47,702 bases of DNA from Candidatus Gastranaerophilales bacterium. GTDB taxonomy: Bacteria > Cyanobacteriota > Vampirovibrionia > Gastranaerophilales > Gastranaerophilaceae. A program made the position numbers and the translations under genes. The stretch lies in NCBI GenBank assembly GCA_910588555.1, contig CAJUPC010000016.1:1-47702 (forward strand), written 5' to 3'. The notes beneath the pieces were generated by a model. That model ran no database searches. It saw nothing but the letters and a program-made list of their open reading frames with translations, and was not told the DNA's origin. How positions within the stretch are numbered: position 1 is the first letter of the stretch; every line of letters begins with the position of its first letter. This document shows positions 22,851 to 30,297 of this stretch, one piece after another.

Positions 22851-24147
22851 CTTCCACCTCAAATAATCTGTTCCAGGGAAATTTATAATTCACATTATAG
22901 CTTACGCCAAACATTTTAAAAACCTTTTCTTCAAACGGTTTCATTTTTTCTTTTAACAGCTCTAAATCAGGTTTTTCCAACTGCTGTCTTACATTTGCCT
23001 GATAAGCCCAGTCATCTAAAAACCGAATAACTTGAAGTTTTTTAAAGGCCTCATTATATTCTTTTCTGCACTTTGCACCACAAATCAAACTGCCAAGAGT
23101 ATTTGCAGAAGTATTCCATGCAGAATAGCCGTAAAAATTCTCATCAAATCCCTCTTTAAAAAGTTTCTCAACAAACAGATTATCCGCCCCGTTTGCAAAT
23201 CTTACATCAGCAATCATATAGGGCTTTTCAGGTTTTTGCCATACGCCGTCAAACGGTTTTGTATCAACTTTCATAACAATTTCGCCCTGATGTTCCTCAA
23301 AATTATTCACATAAAGCAAAATATCCGCTTCATCAGGTTCGCAAACTTGGCAACCTGCAAGCTCCAATTGTCCCAAAACAGATTTTTCAATCGAAACATC
23401 TTCGTAATTTGAAATTAAATCCTTATATTGCGGAGCAAGAAAAATCGGCGCAATTTTTAAAGGTTTTTCAATTGCCCTTGCAAGAAGCGCCAAAGGTATT
23501 TCATCGGCACCCGTTTTTACAAACCCGCCAAGTTTTTCAAGTGCCTTTGCTTCCTGAACATTAAACCCGAATTCAGCGCAGTCATCTTTTGAAAAAACTA
23601 AGGTTTCAAAAAAATCTCCCCAGCTCAAATACAATTTATTAATCTCAAAATTTCTTTTTCGTGTTGCAAGATAATCGTCTAAAATCTCGTCGGGAACTTC
23701 CTTTTTACACATTGTACCGAATTTATCCATACAGTATGAATAGTTAAAAATCTTTTTGCCCCATTTATTCCAATACTCTTTTTCTTCCTCGTTAATATTG
23801 TTATTGGAAATTCGCATAATACTTGAAAATGCGTAGATTTTTTTATCTTTAATTATTTTCCTCAATCTTTCCACACGTGCCTTAACCTCTTCAAACTTAT
23901 CATTAGAGCGGCGCGACGGAATTAAACCGCCATACGCAATTGTATCAAGACACATTACAACCGCATCAATATCTTTAAGGCTCTCTAACCAGTCAAAAAT
24001 CCCCTCAACATCAGCACACTTTGACAAGTCACCCAAAAGTTCTCTATCAGGCATTAAAAGATTTATATCATCATTTAATGCACAAATCTGTTCGGGCAAG
24101 GTATAACAAACAGGACGGTTATCTATTGGAATAAAAGCTATGTTCAT
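22837..24147 (-). CDS. DUF4127 family protein
   Basis: A 436-residue protein with the DUF4127 opening MNIAFIPIDNRPVCYTLPEQ, then LMPDRELLGD, DAVVMCLDTIAYGGLIPSRRS (about 60-80), FSSIMRISNNNINEEEKEYW, and YMIADVRFANGADNLFVEKL / YSAWNTSANTLG in the C-terminal half. The family is widespread but its activity is not established to my knowledge. The start has no ribosome site and TATAAT lies six bases before the ATG (24154-24159). The gene is divergent from menG/ubiE and upstream of mntP on the same transcript. Confidence 0.85.
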   Translation of the reverse strand: MNIAFIPIDNRPVCYTLPEQICALNDDINLLMPDRELLGDLSKCADVEGIFDWLESLKDIDAVVMCLDTIAYGGLIPSRRSNDKFEEVKARVERLRKIIKDKKIYAFSSIMRISNNNINEEEKEYWNKWGKKIFNYSYCMDKFGTMCKKEVPDEILDDYLATRKRNFEINKLYLSWGDFFETLVFSKDDCAEFGFNVQEAKALEKLGGFVKTGADEIPLALLARAIEKPLKIAPIFLAPQYKDLISNYEDVSIEKSVLGQLELAGCQVCEPDEADILLYVNNFEEHQGEIVMKVDTKPFDGVWQKPEKPYMIADVRFANGADNLFVEKLFKEGFDENFYGYSAWNTSANTLGSLICGAKCRKEYNEAFKKLQVIRFLDDWAYQANVRQQLEKPDLELLKEKMKPFEEKVFKMFGVSYNVNYKFPWNRLFEVEVELS

Positions 24148-24153
24148 AATTTC

Positions 24154-24159
24154 ATTATA
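24154..24159 (-). promoter_or_regulatory. -10 box of the DUF4127-mntP operon, leaderless layout
   Basis: TATAAT on the minus strand with six bases (24148-24153) to the ATG and no Shine-Dalgarno. Confidence 0.55.
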
Positions 24160-24194
24160 TGTTAATATTAAAATTAGGCAAAAAGGTAACGATT

Positions 24195-24884
24195 ATGACA
24201 TATGATAAAAATGACGAAACACTCAACAAATCACCTCAAACAATACAAACAATGTTCAATATGCTTGCGGCAAATTATGACCATATCAACGACATAATGT
24301 CATTTGGCACACAAAAATCAGTCAAAGAAAAAGCAATATTTAACCTTGATATAAAACCGCATGACAATGTTATTGACCTTTGCTGCGGAACAGGCGATTT
24401 GGCAGGATTAATCAAAAAACATCATCCTGCCTCATGTGTTACGGGAATAGATTTTTCCGAGCGAATGCTTGAAATTGCAAAAGACAAACATCCCAATATA
24501 AAATTCTTTCAAGGTGATGTAACCCAATTGCCATACGAAGACAATTCTTTTGATATTGCTGTTATGGGCTTCGGGCTCAGAAATATTCAAAACGCCGAAA
24601 AAGCTGTAGAAGAAGTTTATAGAATATTGCGTCACGGCGGACAGTTTCTGCACCTTGATTTTGGCAGAAAAAATCTTGCAAGCAAAATTTATGATAAGAT
24701 TTTTCCTTTATTAATAAGCAATTTTACGGAAAACCATTCAGCATATCGTTATCTGATAAAATCAAAAGAAAGTTTTCCGACCCCTTCGGATTTGATAAAA
24801 GATTTTGAAAGTAAAGGTTTTAAGCTGAAAAAAAGAGAAGATTACCTTTTTGGCGTAATCTCTACGCAAATATTTATAAAATAA
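24195..24884 (+). CDS. ubiE: Demethylmenaquinone / ubiquinone C-methyltransferase
   Basis: Class I SAM methyltransferase (MenG/UbiE), which methylates the quinone ring. The 229 residues show MFNMLAANYDHINDIMSFGTQ, VIDLCCGTGDLAGLI (SAM motif I, about 55-69), GIDFSERMLEIAKDK, FDIAVMGFGLRNIQNAEKAVEEVYRILRHGGQFLHLDFGR and the C-terminal GVISTQIFIK. The ATG at 24195 follows AAAAGGTAACG. Whether the substrate is demethylmenaquinone depends on quinone genes outside the window. It ends two bases before the convergent XRE gene. Confidence 0.93.
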   Translation: MTYDKNDETLNKSPQTIQTMFNMLAANYDHINDIMSFGTQKSVKEKAIFNLDIKPHDNVIDLCCGTGDLAGLIKKHHPASCVTGIDFSERMLEIAKDKHPNIKFFQGDVTQLPYEDNSFDIAVMGFGLRNIQNAEKAVEEVYRILRHGGQFLHLDFGRKNLASKIYDKIFPLLISNFTENHSAYRYLIKSKESFPTPSDLIKDFESKGFKLKKREDYLFGVISTQIFIK

Positions 24885-24885
24885 A

Positions 24886-25113
24886 CTATTCGATACTAAC
24901 TAAATCAGATAAAGGAATATTAAAAGCAACAGATAATTTTAATAAAGTAGTAATTTTGGCAACAGTTTGAGCTTTTTCAATTCTCATTACAGTGGACGGC
25001 TCCAAGCCATAGGGATAACATAAAGCTTCCAAAGTTAATTTTTTAGAAGTTCTTAGTTTCTTAATCTTTTCACCTAACTTAATAATATACTCATCAACTT
25101 CTTCTGTTTGCAT
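24886..25113 (-). CDS. XRE-family HTH regulator
   Basis: A 75-residue Cro/CI-type DNA-binding protein: KLGEKIKKLRTSKKLTLEALCYPYGLEPSTVMRIEKAQTVAKITTLLKLSVAFNIPLSDLV, with the HTH at about 25-50. A TATAAT box (25117-25122 on the plus strand) sits only three bases before the ATG, so the true promoter or start is uncertain. The promoter region abuts the left arm of the 91-bp inverted repeat (25133-25223), which might be its binding or regulatory region. Two similar regulators are at 47043 and 47436. Confidence 0.8.
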   Translation of the reverse strand: MQTEEVDEYIIKLGEKIKKLRTSKKLTLEALCYPYGLEPSTVMRIEKAQTVAKITTLLKLSVAFNIPLSDLVSIE

Positions 25114-25132
25114 AAGATTATAGTACCATAAA

Positions 25133-25223
25133 TACCAATATCTACAAAAGCGCAACTTCAAAAACATCATAAATTATTACAAAATAATCAAACAGCGCTT
25201 TATTCAAAACAGTCACAATGTGT
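25133..25223 (+). repeat. Left arm of 91-bp inverted repeat
   Basis: These 91 bases match the reverse complement of 25507-25597 at 89 of 91 positions. The arm runs from TACCAATATC to CACAATGTGT and includes AAACAGCGCTTTATTC. Identity breaks off at both ends. Confidence 0.95.
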
Positions 25224-25506
25224 CAAAAAAACGCGGAACTTTCTGTCGTTCCGCGTCTTTTATCGATTACCGTCTTATGAGATATGCGGCGATTGCGCTC
25301 AGCCTTTCTGCACGAATTTAAGATTACTACATCACAGAAAGGTTTCACCCATCGGGTAACCGTCCGTATCCCGCCTCTTTATATTTGCAAGAAACACACC
25401 ACGGGGTGTACTCCCTTGCCCTGATTATCCACAGGTTCGGTGTTTCATTCTTGCGGATGACCGAAAATCTCTCGGATGAATTAGGTTTGGGATACGAATT
25501 CTTTCA
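25224..25506 (-). ncRNA. Unidentified structured RNA core inside the inverted repeat
   Basis: No protein gene fits these 283 bases, but on the minus strand they contain many strong helices: GCAAG...ACACC-ccg-GGTGT...CTTGC; GGTT-ACCC-gat-GGGT-ga-AACC; CCTTTCTG with CAGAAAGG; CGTATCCC near 25490 with GGGATACG near 25370; and a terminal ACGCGGAAC/GTTCCGCGT hairpin followed by TTTTTTT (25229-25257). That order (structured body, terminator at the 3' end) fits a minus-strand RNA of about 250-280 nt. I compared it by eye with tmRNA, RNase P RNA, 6S, SRP RNA, T-box, TPP, FMN and cobalamin elements and found none of their conserved blocks. Confidence 0.5.
25229..25257. terminator. Bidirectional terminator-like hairpin at the end of the RNA-like core
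   Basis: ACGCGGAAC / GTTCCGCGT with an 8-base loop, T run on the minus-strand side and TCTTTT on the plus-strand side. Best read as the 3' end of a minus-strand transcript. Confidence 0.75.
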
Positions 25507-25597
25507 ACACATTGTGACTGTTTTGAATAAAGCGCTGTTTGATTATTTTGTAATAATTTATGATATTTTTAAAGTTGCGCTTTTGTAGATATTGGTA
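25507..25597 (-). repeat. Right arm of 91-bp inverted repeat
   Basis: Reverse complement of 25133-25223 with two mismatches. Just outside it, at about 25605-25640, is a degenerate third copy of the inner end (CAACACATTGTG ... GCGCTGTTT). Confidence 0.95.
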
Positions 25598-25647
25598 CTG
25601 GGTTTTTCAACACATTGTGTCAATATTGGTGTAAGGCGCTGTTTTTG

Positions 25648-26130
25648 TTATTTTTCTTTTATCTCCAATTTCTTGGGTTCCTTGTTTTCTGTTTCAACCT
25701 TTGGAATTGTTACAGTCAATACGCCTTTGTCATATACAGCCGTACTTTCATCGGTTTTCACGGGATGATCAAAAGATATTGTTCTCTGGTATCTGCCGTA
25801 TCTGAATTCTGACGTATGGAAGCGTTCGTTTTTTGCTTTTTCTTCCTTTTGTTCCGCTTCTTCGTGAATTTCTGCGGTAATCGTCATAAATTCATTATCA
25901 AGTTCAACTTCTATATCGTCTTTTTCAACACCGGGGAGTTGAACTTTTACTTTGTAGTTTTTGTCGCTTTGTTTAACTTCAATTGCGGGACGCCAGATTG
26001 AATTTTTCTTCACATTCAGAGGGTTTGCCATTGAATGTACAAGAAGCGTATCGCGTAAAAAATTGTTTAATTCATTATGAATACTGTCAAAGTACAAATC
26101 AGGTTCTCGAATTATTAAATCGTGTTTCAT
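25648..26130 (-). CDS. Small heat-shock protein (Hsp20/alpha-crystallin)
   Basis: ATP-independent holdase chaperone of 160 residues. The alpha-crystallin domain runs from about 50 to 145: RPAIEVKQSDKNYKVKVQLPGVEKDDIEVELDN, RYGRYQRTISFDHPVKTDESTAVYDKGVLTVTIPK. It ends in a Lys/Glu-rich tail. The ATG at 26130 follows AGAAAGGT. In the 5' UTR an inverted repeat TTCAAG/CTTGAA (26144-26149, 26160-26165) abuts the ribosome site. It lies directly upstream of the inverted-repeat element at 25133-25597. Confidence 0.93.
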   Translation of the reverse strand: MKHDLIIREPDLYFDSIHNELNNFLRDTLLVHSMANPLNVKKNSIWRPAIEVKQSDKNYKVKVQLPGVEKDDIEVELDNEFMTITAEIHEEAEQKEEKAKNERFHTSEFRYGRYQRTISFDHPVKTDESTAVYDKGVLTVTIPKVETENKEPKKLEIKEK

Positions 26131-26143
26131 TTTTTTACCTTTC

Positions 26144-26165
26144 TTCAAGTGTGTAAACTCTTGAA
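26144..26165 (-). promoter_or_regulatory. 5' UTR hairpin next to the hsp20 ribosome site
   Basis: TTCAAG and CTTGAA can pair over a 10-base loop, ending just before AGAAAGG. A second possible stem, GTGTAT...ATACAC, lies about 30 bases further upstream. Temperature-sensitive control is conceivable for a heat-shock gene but is not shown. Confidence 0.3.
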
Positions 26166-26328
26166 TAAATCTCTTGTGTATATGTGCGTAGCATACACAT
26201 TCTTACGATAAACTTTTTTTCAGCAGTTTTCATTGGACTTTTGATTAATTAATTGTTCTTGAAGTATGTACTTTTGTGCAATAGATTATGAGGGTATTTA
26301 TTGAATAATACATTTAGGAGGAACATTT

Positions 26329-27354
26329 ATGGCTATAAAAATGTTAATGTTTGATTTTCGTCATAGCGAAGAAAAATTTTTTCAGGAACATAATTTTGAA
26401 AACTTTGATATAACTTTTTTTGAAGAAAGTTTAAATGAAGATACGGTAAAGAATTTAACTCAAGAACAACTTGAACAGACAACTGTAATAAGTGTTTTTA
26501 TTAATTCAGAGGTAACACAGGATGTAATTGATAAGTTTAAAAATCTAAGAATTATTTCCACTCGTTCAACAGGGATTGACCATATAAACCATAGAATTTG
26601 TGTAGATAAAAATATTGATTTAGTAAATGTAGGAACTTACGGAGCAAAATCTGTGGCACAATATACAGTTGGTTTGATGATTGCGTTAATCAGAAAAATT
26701 ATACCGGCCTCAAAATATGTTTTAAACAAAGAGTTTTCTTGTCAAAGTTTTATAGGACATGACATTTCAAAACTTACAATCGGCGTAGTAGGAACAGGTT
26801 CTATCGGTGCAGCTGTATGCAAACTTGCGCATTCTATGGGGATGAAAGTTCTTGCTTATGATTTGGTTCAAAAACAAGAACTTTTGAATGAAATTGACAT
26901 GGAATATGTTGGCTTAGAAACTTTGATTAAACAATCCGATGTAATATCTTTACACGTACCGTTTACGGGTGAGAATAAGCATATGTTTTCTGAAAAAGAG
27001 TTTCAAAACATGAAACCAAATGCTTATATAATCAATACATCTCGCGGTGAAATCCTTGACACAGTTGCATTGTATAACGCTATTCTTGCAAACCGAATAG
27101 CAGGTGCGGGCTTGGATGTAGTATCTTGTGAAAGTTACAGTTTTAAATGTAACCAATTTTCTAGAAGACTCGGAGAAGATATGTCTTGCATGAAAGAAGC
27201 AGAACTTGTTCCAAAACTTGCTGAAATGCCTAATGTAATAATTACACCGCATATTGCATATGAAACTCAAGACGCAATTGATTATCTTTTGGAAATGACG
27301 TTTAAAGGAATTCTTGACTGCATAAAAGGCGGCAGTAAATTCAAAAACTTATAA
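26329..27354 (+). CDS. D-isomer-specific 2-hydroxyacid dehydrogenase (D-lactate dehydrogenase-like)
   Basis: NAD-dependent enzyme of 341 residues, probably reducing pyruvate to D-lactate in fermentation. It shows FINSEVTQDVIDKF, STRSTGIDHIN, the Rossmann loop VVGTGSIGAAVCKLAHSMGMKVLAYD (about 149-174), VPFTGENKHMFSEKEFQNMKPNAYIINTSRGEILD (catalytic Arg), GAGLDVVSCE (Glu) and ITPHIAYET (His). A good AGGAGGAAC site precedes the ATG. The exact 2-oxoacid is not certain; D-lactate dehydrogenase is the closest match in length and motifs. Confidence 0.88.
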   Translation: MAIKMLMFDFRHSEEKFFQEHNFENFDITFFEESLNEDTVKNLTQEQLEQTTVISVFINSEVTQDVIDKFKNLRIISTRSTGIDHINHRICVDKNIDLVNVGTYGAKSVAQYTVGLMIALIRKIIPASKYVLNKEFSCQSFIGHDISKLTIGVVGTGSIGAAVCKLAHSMGMKVLAYDLVQKQELLNEIDMEYVGLETLIKQSDVISLHVPFTGENKHMFSEKEFQNMKPNAYIINTSRGEILDTVALYNAILANRIAGAGLDVVSCESYSFKCNQFSRRLGEDMSCMKEAELVPKLAEMPNVIITPHIAYETQDAIDYLLEMTFKGILDCIKGGSKFKNL

Positions 27355-27361
27355 TAATATT

Positions 27362-28108
27362 TTATTTATTTGCAACGCCGTAGCCAAACATTGCAAAATC
27401 GTATTTTACAGGGTCTTGCGGGTCAAATTTGCGCAAATTTTCCGTGATTTCAAGCACTGCCTTAAAATCATTTGCATTGCGTGTCAAAAGTCCCATTTCG
27501 CGAGAAATTCTGGCAACATGCGTATCTAATGGGATTAGCAAATCAGACGCGGGCATAAAATCCCAAATTCCAAAATCAACAGGTCCTTTTCTTATCATCC
27601 AACGCAGAAACATGCACATTCTTTTCATCGCACTGCCTTTTCGAGCGTCGGGAACCATAAACTTAAATCCCATCGCATTATTATCCTGTGCACGTGAATA
27701 AAAATAATCTGTTACAGGTATAAACATATTGTCTTCTGCAGGATTTTGATAAGCATATTTAAACAAATCTTCCAGCCCGCCGTCTTTTTCGTAAAGGCTA
27801 TGCATAATATTAAAAATCTGTGCGAAATCTTCCGGTTTTCCAAAACGATAATTAAAATCCCCCAAAATCTCGGGGTCAAAATTCATTATAAAATTGTAAG
27901 GTTCGTTTTGCGCAATATCTAAAAGCTGATTAAGTTTTTTGATAAAAACTTCCCGTCTTCCGTACGCAACAAGCGAGGCAATAAAACCTGCAATTTCAAT
28001 ATCTTTTTTCTCTTTGAATTTATTAGGAATTCTAATGGGGTCATCCTTAATAAATTCTTCTGTTTCATATCTTAAAACAAGCTCGTCAATTTTCTCTTTC
28101 GTAATCAT
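27362..28108 (-). CDS. DUF2400 / TIGR02757 family protein
   Basis: A 248-residue protein matching the TIGR02757 pattern: LVLRYETEEFIKDDPIRIPNKF, AGFIASLVAYGRREVFIKKLNQLL, KRMCMFLRWMIRKGPVDFGIWDFMPASDLLIPLDTHVARISREMGLL and DPVKYDFAMFGYG. The HhH-like C-terminal half recalls DNA-glycosylase folds, but the function is unknown. No ribosome site; a TAAACT box ends six bases before the ATG, a weak leaderless candidate. It ends seven bases after the convergent dehydrogenase gene. Confidence 0.85.
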   Translation of the reverse strand: MITKEKIDELVLRYETEEFIKDDPIRIPNKFKEKKDIEIAGFIASLVAYGRREVFIKKLNQLLDIAQNEPYNFIMNFDPEILGDFNYRFGKPEDFAQIFNIMHSLYEKDGGLEDLFKYAYQNPAEDNMFIPVTDYFYSRAQDNNAMGFKFMVPDARKGSAMKRMCMFLRWMIRKGPVDFGIWDFMPASDLLIPLDTHVARISREMGLLTRNANDFKAVLEITENLRKFDPQDPVKYDFAMFGYGVANK

Positions 28109-28210
28109 AATATCAGTTTATCACATAAAAATCATTTATACAAAAGATTTTCCCTGCATTGGGGAGGGTTAGGGGAATGTAAACATTTTTATCAATTTTA
28201 TCAAAAAGGG

Positions 28211-28258
28211 TTGAAGTTTTTCAAAAACAATTCTATAATTCTAGTATAATGGAATTAT
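28211..28258 (+). promoter_or_regulatory. arsR promoter with overlapping operator dyad
   Basis: TTGAAG (28211-28216), 17 bases, TATAAT (28234-28239). Over the -10 and start region lies a perfect dyad ATAATTC (28235-28241), ten bases, GAATTAT (28252-28258), suited to a dimeric ArsR repressor and implying autoregulation. Confidence 0.55.
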
Positions 28259-28275
28259 AAAAGAAAGGTCTTTGT

Positions 28276-28569
28276 ATGCAAACCCAAGAAGCTGTCATGA
28301 TTTTTACCGCACTCGCTCAAGAAAGCAGACTTCAAGTCTACAAAATTCTTGTAGAAAACAGCCTTGAGGGAATTTGTCCATGCGAGATTGCAGAAATTCT
28401 CAAAATGCCCAGAAATACACTCTCCTTTCATCTTTCATTATTAACTCAGGCAGGACTCGTTTCTAAAACAAAAAAAGGCAAAATGCTTATTTACCGCCCG
28501 AATTGTGAAAAAATTAAAGAAACAATGGCTTTTCTTCATAACGATTGCGTTGCCTGCCACAACAAATAA
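28276..28569 (+). CDS. ArsR/SmtB-family repressor
   Basis: Winged-helix regulator of 97 residues: IFTALAQESRLQVYKILVENSLEGICPCEIAEILKMPRNTLSFHLSLLTQAGLVSKTKKGKMLIYRPN. The CPCE pair (about residues 36-39) precedes the recognition helix, where ArsR metalloid-sensing Cys usually lie, and two more Cys are at the C-terminus (NDCVACH). It probably releases DNA when it binds As(III) or a soft metal. A promoter with an operator-like dyad precedes it, AGAAAGGT is the ribosome site, and the permease follows 26 bases downstream. Confidence 0.9.
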   Translation: MQTQEAVMIFTALAQESRLQVYKILVENSLEGICPCEIAEILKMPRNTLSFHLSLLTQAGLVSKTKKGKMLIYRPNCEKIKETMAFLHNDCVACHNK

Positions 28570-28595
28570 ACGACTATTTGTTATAAGGAGATTAT

Positions 28596-29573
28596 ATGTT
28601 TGAATTTTTAAAAACTTTTGCCGACTGGACTGTAAAATCTGTCGGACTTGATTTATCAACAAGATTGGGTACCAGCTTAAGTTTCTTTATTGAAGACACA
28701 ATAAAAATATTTTTGCTTATCTATGTAATGCTTTTTGTCGTATCACTTTTCAGAGCACAGCTTGCACCCGAAAAGATGAAATCTTATCTTCAAGGCAAAT
28801 CATCGTGGTTCGGGTATATTCTGGCAGTATTTTTAGGCGTCGTAACACCGTTTTGTTCTTGTTCATCAATCCCGATGTTCATAGCTTTTGTTGCGGCAGG
28901 AATTCCTTTCGGAATGACAATGGCGTTTTTGATTTCTTCGCCGTTAATAAGTGAAGTTGCCGCGGTTCTTCTTCTTATTACTCCCGAAGCAGGCTGGCTT
29001 GCTGCTCTTGTTTATATTCTTGCAGGTGGAATAATTTCTGTTCTGGGAGGATATTTATGCGATAAATTCCACCTTGAAAAATTGCGGGAAACACACAAAC
29101 ATGACGAACATTGCCACTGTCATGAACATAACCACGGCACAAAAGATGAGATTAAATCATTAATTCATTACGCACATGATTACGCAAACGACACTGTAAA
29201 AGAAATTGCGCCTTATGTATTAATAGGACTTGCAGTCGGTGCATTAATACACGGATTTATTCCGCAAGAGTTCTTTGTAAAATTTCTCGGCGCCGAAAAT
29301 CCTTTTGCAGTAATTATAGCAGCATTTGCAGGCATACCGATTTATGCAAACCACGACAGCGTTTTGCCGATTGTGCAGGTACTTTTAATGAAAGGGGTTC
29401 CTGTCGGCACAACAATCGTAATGCTTATGAGTATTACTGCAATTTCTCTGCCCGAAATGATTATGCTTCACAAAGTTTTGAACAAAAAAATGCTATGGCT
29501 TTTTGTGGGCTATCTTCTGATTTCGTTCATAATCGTCGGTTATTTAATGAACGCTACATTGATTCTGCGATAA
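28596..29573 (+). CDS. Permease of the DUF318 / ArsP-like family
   Basis: A 325-residue membrane protein with about eight hydrophobic helices. It shows GVVTPFCSCSSIPMFIAFVAAGIP (about 84-107; the TPFCSCSS motif of this permease family), SSPLISEVA, GIPIYANHDSVLPI and a central cytosolic loop rich in His and Cys (KHDEHCHCHEHNH) that probably binds metal. Together with the upstream ArsR-type gene it suggests efflux of an arsenical or soft metal; substrate not proven. AAGGAG precedes the ATG. The 3' end overlaps the convergent zinc-ribbon gene by 20 bases. Confidence 0.85.
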   Translation: MFEFLKTFADWTVKSVGLDLSTRLGTSLSFFIEDTIKIFLLIYVMLFVVSLFRAQLAPEKMKSYLQGKSSWFGYILAVFLGVVTPFCSCSSIPMFIAFVAAGIPFGMTMAFLISSPLISEVAAVLLLITPEAGWLAALVYILAGGIISVLGGYLCDKFHLEKLRETHKHDEHCHCHEHNHGTKDEIKSLIHYAHDYANDTVKEIAPYVLIGLAVGALIHGFIPQEFFVKFLGAENPFAVIIAAFAGIPIYANHDSVLPIVQVLLMKGVPVGTTIVMLMSITAISLPEMIMLHKVLNKKMLWLFVGYLLISFIIVGYLMNATLILR

Positions 29574-30153
29574 ATCTTGCAGGGTCGTCAATAATATATT
29601 GCAAGTCCTCAGGCGCTTCAATATAGCCGTAATCGTATTTTTCGGAGTTTACCGCAAAAGATATCATGCCGTAACCAAACATTCTGCCCATAGAAGTTTG
29701 ACTAACCTCAAGCACATCAAGTTTTTCGAGCGGAATGTCAACTTCTTCGGGGTTCAAAACTCCGACTTTTATATGCGCAAATTTATTGGTAATAATTATT
29801 TTATCTGACTTATATCTTGCAATAGGATAAATAATCAAAGCAAGTATCGCAATTACCGTAATCCAGCTTAAAAAGCTGTGGGAATTCAAAAATATTGACC
29901 AGAAGTAAAACAAAAATAACGGCACAAGGAAAATAGGCACTGCAAGCGACATCCAATGTTTTCTTACATCATACAAAACATATTCTTCTTCATCGCTGTT
30001 TTCAATGATTTCGTGCTGTTCAACTTCATTTTGTACAACGTATTCTTCATGCTGTTCTTCAACATGAGTTTCCTCAAGCCTTAAATCAGCACCGCAGAAC
30101 CTGCAAAAATTATCACTATCTTTTATTTCTTTACCGCAATTCGGACAATACAT
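29554..30153 (-). CDS. Zinc-ribbon membrane protein with PH-like domain
   Basis: A 199-residue protein. An N-terminal zinc ribbon (MYCPNCGKEIKDSDNFCRFCGADL) is followed by an acidic linker (HVEEQHEEYVVQNEVEQHE), two membrane helices (about 80-125) and a bPH2-like domain (KIIITNKFAHIKVGVLNPEEVDIPLEKLDVLEVSQTSMGRMFGYGMISF). The start at 30153 follows AGAAAGGA. Function unknown; zinc-ribbon plus PH proteins of this layout are common membrane proteins in Gram-positives and related groups. Confidence 0.82.
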   Translation of the reverse strand: MYCPNCGKEIKDSDNFCRFCGADLRLEETHVEEQHEEYVVQNEVEQHEIIENSDEEEYVLYDVRKHWMSLAVPIFLVPLFLFYFWSIFLNSHSFLSWITVIAILALIIYPIARYKSDKIIITNKFAHIKVGVLNPEEVDIPLEKLDVLEVSQTSMGRMFGYGMISFAVNSEKYDYGYIEAPEDLQYIIDDPARFIAESM

Positions 30154-30297
30154 TTTTTTAATCCTTTCTAACGATATAGTTAAAAATTTTTCAATTTTGA
30201 TTTGATATAATTTTTCACTTATATCTTTGCGTTGAAATTTTAGCATATTATTTGACAATAGTCAATTATGGAATATGATTAAATTCGGAGGAAACGT

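Noticed and set aside
23032..23412. A 126-codon frame antisense to the DUF4127 gene
   Set aside because: Entirely a mirror of a well-supported gene; no start signal and atypical composition.
25224..25506. tmRNA, RNase P RNA or 6S RNA identity for the structured core
   Set aside because: None of the conserved blocks (tmRNA GGTTCGA arm or tag frame, RNase P GAAAGTCC, 6S open bubble) could be found on either strand.
25385..25588. A 67-codon plus-strand frame inside the inverted-repeat element
   Set aside because: No ribosome site, runs across the structured core into the right arm, and composition does not look coding.
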